Shown in pieces: positions 59,095 through 64,000 of a stretch of 64,000 bases of DNA; the first letter of the stretch is position 1, and the number at the start of each line of letters is the position of its first letter. The notes beneath the pieces are model-generated. The model did not search any database, was not told the DNA's origin, and worked only from the letters and a program-made list of their open reading frames with translations. The stretch covers positions 54,977,959 to 55,041,958 of the forward strand of contig OZ021726.1 of NCBI GenBank assembly GCA_963978545.1. The letters are read 5' to 3'. The DNA comes from Linyphia triangularis. Lineage: Eukaryota > Arthropoda > Arachnida > Araneae > Linyphiidae. The position numbers and the translations under genes are program-made.

Positions 59095-59840
59095 TAAGCT
59101 TGCCAGATGTCCCGGTCAAACCGGGACAGACCCGATTTTCAGGCAAAATACCGATGTCCCGGCCGGTTTACTTCACATCCCTATTACAAAAAACTAAATT
59201 TGATGTTATAGATGACCAAAAAAGTCTAAAAATAATTAATTGTGGAGAATTATGTAGGATAATTACTTTGTCATTTATTTCTGTACTGTATGAAAAGTGA
59301 AAATTATAGAAGAGTGATGGTCTACTAATAAATAATATTGTCATCGTAACGTCTTGTCTCGCCAATCGTGACCAGTTGAGAGAGTATTTTCTTTCATGAA
59401 CAATGCATGAAATTATGATAGGGGTTTGATGAAGGAATTTACAGTTAAAATGTTGAAGACATGTAAAAATTATATTGAATTAGCTTAAGAAGATTTTTAC
59501 AACAAGATTAAAACCAAAATAGACTTTCTATAAAAAGTCCTAGCCAATGAAAAGTACATGTAAATACTGTTCAAATTTTTGATTTTTCATTCAAAGTGTT
59601 TCTTCTTACTTAAGTAACTTATATATATTAACATGTAAGAGATCAAATGTTTAAATTTATATGCTGGTGTCATTTATTATTTCCCCTTATTTAGGTTCCC
59701 AATCTATAGCCATTTATTCATAACATTGAGAATCACTAAAACACTAAAAATCTGCCAAGGGTGTGAACCCTTGGAATACCCGCGATGCTGGGGAGCATTC
59801 CTGTGTCCCGGTTGAACATTTCAGAAATCTGGCAAGCCTA
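59095..59840. mobile_element. hAT MITE with perfect target duplication
   Basis: GCTATAAA flanks it on both sides (59087-59094 and 59841-59848). The left end TAAGCTTGCCAGAT and the right end, reversed, TAGGCTTGCCAGAT, are inverted repeats. Sub-terminal AACCGGGACA phrases are also inverted relative to each other. The body is 746 bp, non-coding, with a CCAAGGGT/ACCCTTGG hairpin at 59755-59773. Confidence 0.9.
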
Positions 59841-60035
59841 GCTATAAAACTGTTTAAAAAAAATAAACAGTTCTTTTCCAATTGTTATCGTTTAAAACGG
59901 TGACCAGATATGTATAATGCATTGGTACCTTGTTTTTAAAATGAAGCTAATATATTGTAAGGTGGTATTTTAACTTTTAAAACCACTTCGTTGTCAGGAG
60001 CTCAGAATTTACTCTTTATTTTACTATTGACTAGG

Positions 60036-60143
60036 ATGAGCAAAAGTAGCTTAGAGGCTGCTGCAGAGGCAGCAGCAAAAGTCAATGCAATGCTTATAGC
60101 CAAAGGGAAATTGAAGCTGGCGCCTTCACAAATTAAGCCCAAG
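60036..60143 (+). CDS. KHDC4: KHDC4 exon 1 (coding)
   Basis: Thirty-six codons from ATG to SQIKPK, then AAG|GTAATTG; phase 0 at the end. Confidence 0.92.
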
Positions 60144-63100
60144 GTAATTGTTAAAGTATTTTTCTTGCAATAATTGTATCTAAATTCATGTATTTGATTA
60201 TTTATTGGTGTTCTATTTTCAATGTTAGTTTTCTAGATTATTGTAATATATTGTTACACAAATTTTCTGTATAAAGTAATGTAAATAGTGACATATTTGC
60301 TTAAAGTTCTGTTGTATTTTGGGTACTTACGTATTAACATCACCGCAGCTACAGATTTTTTTTGAGTGCCGCCAATCTACGCCTAAAATTTTTGCGACAA
60401 ATCATAAAATAAAACCAAAAGTTTACTGCGTGTGCGGGCGAACAACAAGATTGCTCTTTATTGGCGGCACTTAAAAACCGCCAAATCTGTAGCTGCGGTG
60501 GCGGTAATACTTTAAGTACCGTATTTTGTCTTATTTTATTTGTTAACAGCATTAATACAAGTTAGAAAAGTTGGCAACACCTAAAGCAATCGGGAAATTT
60601 TGAAATTTTTCTATTATTTGACCAGTTGGCTGGATATTTTGAGAAAGTTCTCATGCGCCTCTATAAATAAATACAAGACCGCAGATCGGGAGAGTGGCAG
60701 TTTGACTTCAGATCTCGATGAAAGCTGAGCGCTTCGTTTGCTTATTGGAGTGAGCCTGAATTATCGCTGTATTCGAAGTTGCTTTTACTGAAGCTTGTTT
60801 TGAAGCTTGAGAGTGATTGCTTTGCCTTTCGAAGGGATTTTGGGAGAATAAAAAAATAGTTTTTATCTAATAAAAACTGTGCCATCATTGCCTCTGAGGA
60901 AAATTCATAACAATTAAAATGATAATTGAATTGTTACGATTTATTAAATTAATATATATTTTTTGGTACTCTTCCATTATACGGATGCCAGATAAAAACT
61001 GCCAAATTTCAGCGATAACACATACAAACTAACAACCTACAAATAAATTATAATTCTTTTAACAAACCATTATAGGGGGTATAGCAATCCTATTACAAAC
61101 TAAGTAAAGATTTAGGCTTGGCGTCAACTGGTACCCGTCTAACGGAAGAGTTCCCACTTTTTAAATTCTTTATATTACCTTCAATTTTGTGTGTGGCTGT
61201 GTTTGTCAATGGCGAGCAAATCTGCGGTGAACTAATTAACCTCCTTGCCATGATCCATTTGGGCTGAAGTTGGCTGATAGATTCAAAGTCGATGACAATG
61301 CATTCTATCAAATTTCAGGGCTATCACTAAAAGGTCGCTTTTTCACACGTTGCTATAATCGTTTTGGAATACTAATAATCCCATTTAACCGATCATTGAA
61401 GAAACTCTTTCCTGTTGCCAAAATTGTTTTAATAGATAAATAACAATTTTTTTAATCAGAATAAATAAATAATAAAAAAAAATAATCGGAATAAATAAAA
61501 GATATTTGGATGTGAATGCATAAATTCGCATTCCTTTTTAATGAATAAATTTTGAAAAGTAGTTTACTGCATATTTTGTTGAGTTATATACAAAATATTT
61601 ATATATAAACAAAATATAAAAGGTTTTAACAGGTGTTATCTGTAGTATTTGCAATCAGGGGTGTAGTGGAGCGGGAACGCGTGGGAACGACGATCCTTTA
61701 CCTTTTTAAAAAGGGGAACGGCGTTCCCTCACCTAATTAATTTTTTTTAATTTGAATTTTACATTTTTTTTTCTTCTTCTTACGTGACATTAAACGCAAA
61801 ATCGAGTAAGAGAACGAAAAAGTTCTTTCCTGAGAATTATGCTTTCGTTTTTGATCCACAATTTCAGAGCTGAGCAGGAAAGTTTAAGTATTTGCAAAAC
61901 ACATACTAGTTGCTAATTTCATTTTATTAATGGAGCAAATTTTGAAAAGGAAAGGAAGGGTCTATCAAGCAAGAAGAACTTCTCTACATTTTCATCTCGA
62001 GAAACAGAAAAACCATAAAACTCAATCGACATCTGCAACGATCGCAATATTTTAAAATTCCTTTTGAAAACAGATTTCGAGAGCTTCTGAATCGAAACTC
62101 GATCTCTTATAGAAATTTTTCTGAATGGAAATTGTTAAAAAAAAAATTTTTTTGTCAATAATCTGTTTAAAATCTGTTGCAGATAATCTGTTTAAAAATT
62201 GTCTTAAAAAATTTGTGACAATAATATGTTTGAACATGTCTTATAATCCATTTATAAAGTGTCAAACGATCTGTTAAAATGGGTTGTGTAAGGCAAAATG
62301 TTTTAAAATCCATATAACTTAGTAGTTTAAAAAATAGTTTAAATAATATTATTTATACTATTATTTATTCTAAGTAGTCATTTTCACCTTCCCCCTCCTC
62401 CCAAAGAAAAAAAGTATACTTTAGCATAACGACACGACTTAGCGTTCCCACACCTATTTATTTTACATTACACCACTGTTTGCAATGGTTTTAAAATACT
62501 TACTCATATAAATTTATTTTCATTTTTATATGCTTTATAGTTTTCTGGTAAAGATTATTTTAGTGTTTTTATTTATGTTCAAAAAAATTATTTTATATTA
62601 ATTAGTCAAAATTTTAAACCCTACTTCGAATCTTTTGCATTTGAGCAGTACTTATGTTATTTAGCTGGGGGTTTTTTTAGAAATCATTGCTCTGACATTA
62701 TGCTACAGTCGACTCCTTATAATTATCTAGTCGGAAATCAATTAAAACTACTTACAAAATATACTGAAGTTTAAAATAAAACTATTCATATGAGTAATAA
62801 ATAGAAAATGAGAAATTATTAAATTATCTCAGATTTTACTTAGTTTTCTGAAATCGAATATAACAGCTTCGTTTAGACTGGCAAAGAAAACAATGAAAAA
62901 AAATATCGCTTCATGTACAGTAAATCATTAAATATTGCTATGTTCAAATTATCATTGATCATGATGATAGGATCATGAAAAAGTGTGCATGTGCTCTATA
63001 ACTAACTGCAAAAGTGGGCTTCACAGTATCACAAAAATTATTAGTCGTTACCGCACGCTATAATTTTACTGGCTTTTGCCCATTTTATTGTGTAGGAGTC

Positions 63101-63978
63101 TGTTTTAATTTTATATTCTAGAGATCCTTCATCTTTTTGGAAAAAATTTTGCCCTAACAGAAACAGTGTCACAACATATATTTTACACCTACAAATGTTC
63201 TTGCCCAAATTATAATCAAGATAATTAGCATCAAAATTGATTTGTTAACTCAGTTATATTCTATGCCATCAATAAATATCTAAACTGTATCCGATTCAGA
63301 AACACGTGAAACAGAAACATGTTTTCGATTACTTTTCTAGAAAATATGTTATCTCTTTAAAATATATTTATATCGACTTTAAGTTTTTTTTTTTACAGAA
63401 GTTAACTTTCTATGTGTAATGCTTTTTAATGAATTGCTTTAAACTTTTCTACTCTTAATATTTCTAGATTGGCAATAACCTCCTAAGTGGAAGAACAAAA
63501 ACTATTGGTGATCTTGTTACTGCCGAAGTTGATATCAATGATGCTCCTCTGAGTGCTAGAAATCTTTTAACAAGAGGGCATATGCAAGATGAAGTAAGTG
63601 CTTAACAATTGCTTATCGAATGTTTTCATGAAACAATTTTATTGCTGATCCAATATTCCATAAGAAGGGGGACTGACAAAAGTCTGTCAACCTATCATTT
63701 CTTCCTAAGCCCATTTTAATTTTTTTTCTATCTATTTATAACAAAATTAGATTAGGTTTCAATCACTTATGCATTTAAAAGTGAGATTTAAAAATATATA
63801 TATAGAAGTATTAGAGGTTCAATAATTACTCAGTCAAATGATCCAATATTTATTTCTGTTGCATATGATCCATTATAAGTAGACTTATTTTTCAGATTTG
63901 CAAATTCAGTGGGGCTGCAATATCAACAAGAGGCAGATACATGACGCCTGAGGAAAGGCAAACAATTGCAACTCCTGA
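60036..63978 (+). CDS. KHDC4: KH domain-containing protein 4, first three coding exons (partial)
   Basis: Exons 60036-60143, 63468-63593 and 63896-63978 splice in frame, and the gene continues past the window. The protein starts [20 protein letters not shown] and goes on to IAKGKLK. It continues with [20 protein letters not shown], then TRGHMQDEI, and finally [18 protein letters not shown]. This series is the conserved N-terminal region of KHDC4 (BLOM7, KIAA0907), including the start of the first KH-like segment (SGAAxSTRGRxMT). KHDC4 is a nuclear RNA-binding factor linked to pre-mRNA splicing and 5' splice-site choice. The ATG has A at -3. The remaining KH domain and Pro-rich tail lie outside. 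Confidence 0.93.
60322..60520. mobile_element. foldback MITE, nearly all inverted repeat
   Basis: The left arm runs from GGTACTTACGTATTAA through ACCGCAGCTACAGATTT to AGTGCCGCCAAT. The right arm, reversed, has the same blocks with two short insertions, so most of the 199 bp can pair. GTATTTTG flanks it exactly (60314-60321 and 60521-60528), an 8-bp duplication. No coding capacity. Confidence 0.85.
61200..61400 (+). repeat. dispersed repeat family A copy in KHDC4 intron 1
   Basis: It shares GAGCAAATCTGCGG, CTAATTAACC, CTTGCCATGATCCA, GGCTGATAGA, GACAATGCATTCTATCAAAT and TATCACTAAAAGGTCGCTTT with the unit at 25345-25480, in the same order. A second unit appears to begin near 61373. Confidence 0.75.
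61656..62478. mobile_element. hAT MITE in KHDC4 intron 1, perfect target duplication
   Basis: TTTGCAAT flanks both sides (61648-61655 and 62479-62486). The left end CAGGGGTGTAGTG and the right end, reversed, CAGTGGTGTAATG, are inverted repeats. GGGAACG phrases near both ends are also mirrored. The 823 bp have no transposase. Confidence 0.92.
62487..63467 (+). other. rest of KHDC4 intron 1
   Basis: AT-rich, no exon. CAGTCGACTCCTTATAATTA at 62705 resembles the end of a pogo-type element; the only weak partner is AGGAGTC near 63096. Not called as an element. Confidence 0.5.
63468..63593 (+). CDS. KHDC4: KHDC4 exon 2
   Basis: The acceptor is TAATATTTCTAG and the donor is GATGAA|GTAAGTG. Forty-two codons, [10 protein letters not shown] to HMQDE. 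Confidence 0.95.
63896..63978 (+). CDS. KHDC4: KHDC4 exon 3
   Basis: The acceptor is TTATTTTTCAG and the donor CCTGA|GTTAGT. Twenty-seven codons plus two bases, [10 protein letters not shown] to RQTIATP. Confidence 0.9.
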
Positions 63979-64000
63979 GTTAGTATTTTTTTTTATATTT

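Larger units (their letters stand above)
57846..60035. promoter_or_regulatory. shared upstream region of RBM48 and KHDC4
   Basis: The two start codons point away from each other across 2190 bp. The region includes a candidate terminal exon (58196-58265), a SINE (58848-59035) and a hAT MITE (59095-59840). Without those two insertions the distance would be about 1.2 kb. No TATA box stands out next to either start. Confidence 0.5.
60144..63467 (+). other. KHDC4: KHDC4 intron 1, carrying three insertions
   Basis: A 3.3-kb intron. It contains a foldback MITE (60322-60520), a copy of repeat family A (61200-61400) and a hAT MITE (61656-62478). A pogo-like end, CAGTCGACTCCTTATAA, occurs at 62705. 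No extra exon is supported. Confidence 0.75.

Noticed and set aside
60349..60552. 67-codon minus-strand open frame
   Set aside because: It is created by the foldback MITE and its flank in KHDC4 intron 1.
62705..63100. Complete pogo-type MITE
   Set aside because: Only the left end CAGTCGACTCC is convincing; the right partner AGGAGTC..TGTT needs a deletion, and there is no clear TA pair.

Overview
The window is nuclear DNA of an animal, most likely an arthropod and quite possibly a spider or other arachnid. It is very AT-rich. Its genes are split by GT-AG introns of 1 to about 19 kb, and DNA transposons and simple repeats fill most of the rest. The phylum is inferred from genome texture and gene structure, not proved. 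No rRNA gene, intact tRNA gene, CRISPR array or bacterial-type operon is visible.

1-24.5 kb is gene-poor. It holds long AT-rich spacers, a (CT)n tract, a decayed hAT element (7.3-8.1 kb), two diverged tandem blocks near 14 kb, one candidate minus-strand exon (15.4 kb), a dead mariner (16-17 kb), an unclassified repeat-like block (17.9-18.9 kb) and a Tigger/pogo-like MITE (19.66-20.18 kb).

24.5-45 kb is probably one plus-strand gene. A TATA box and a short first exon at 24.8 kb end in a good donor. They match in phase an exon at 43.49-44.39 kb, and together the two encode a secreted Pro/Tyr/Met/Ser-rich protein of about 307 residues that I do not recognise. The intervening 18.6 kb intron holds a three-unit repeat, a hAT MITE, a dead Tc1 with a nested tRNA-like insertion, a short foldback MITE and a Ty3/gypsy fragment.

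45-60 kb carries a second copy of the hAT MITE with a perfect target duplication, a short element that keeps the tail of a transposase, and two minus-strand genes. RBM48 is complete in five exons (57845 to 53439, 291 residues); it is an RRM protein of the minor spliceosome. Below it lie two phase-matched exons ending in three C2H2 zinc fingers, whose 5' end I cannot see.

60-64 kb holds the first three coding exons of KHDC4 (BLOM7), a KH-domain splicing factor, on the plus strand; the gene runs off the window. RBM48 and KHDC4 are thus head to head, with 2.19 kb between start codons. A tRNA-derived SINE and a hAT MITE sit in that shared upstream region, and a foldback MITE and another hAT MITE sit in KHDC4 intron 1. 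Most of these insertions have perfect target-site duplications and look younger than those in the left half.
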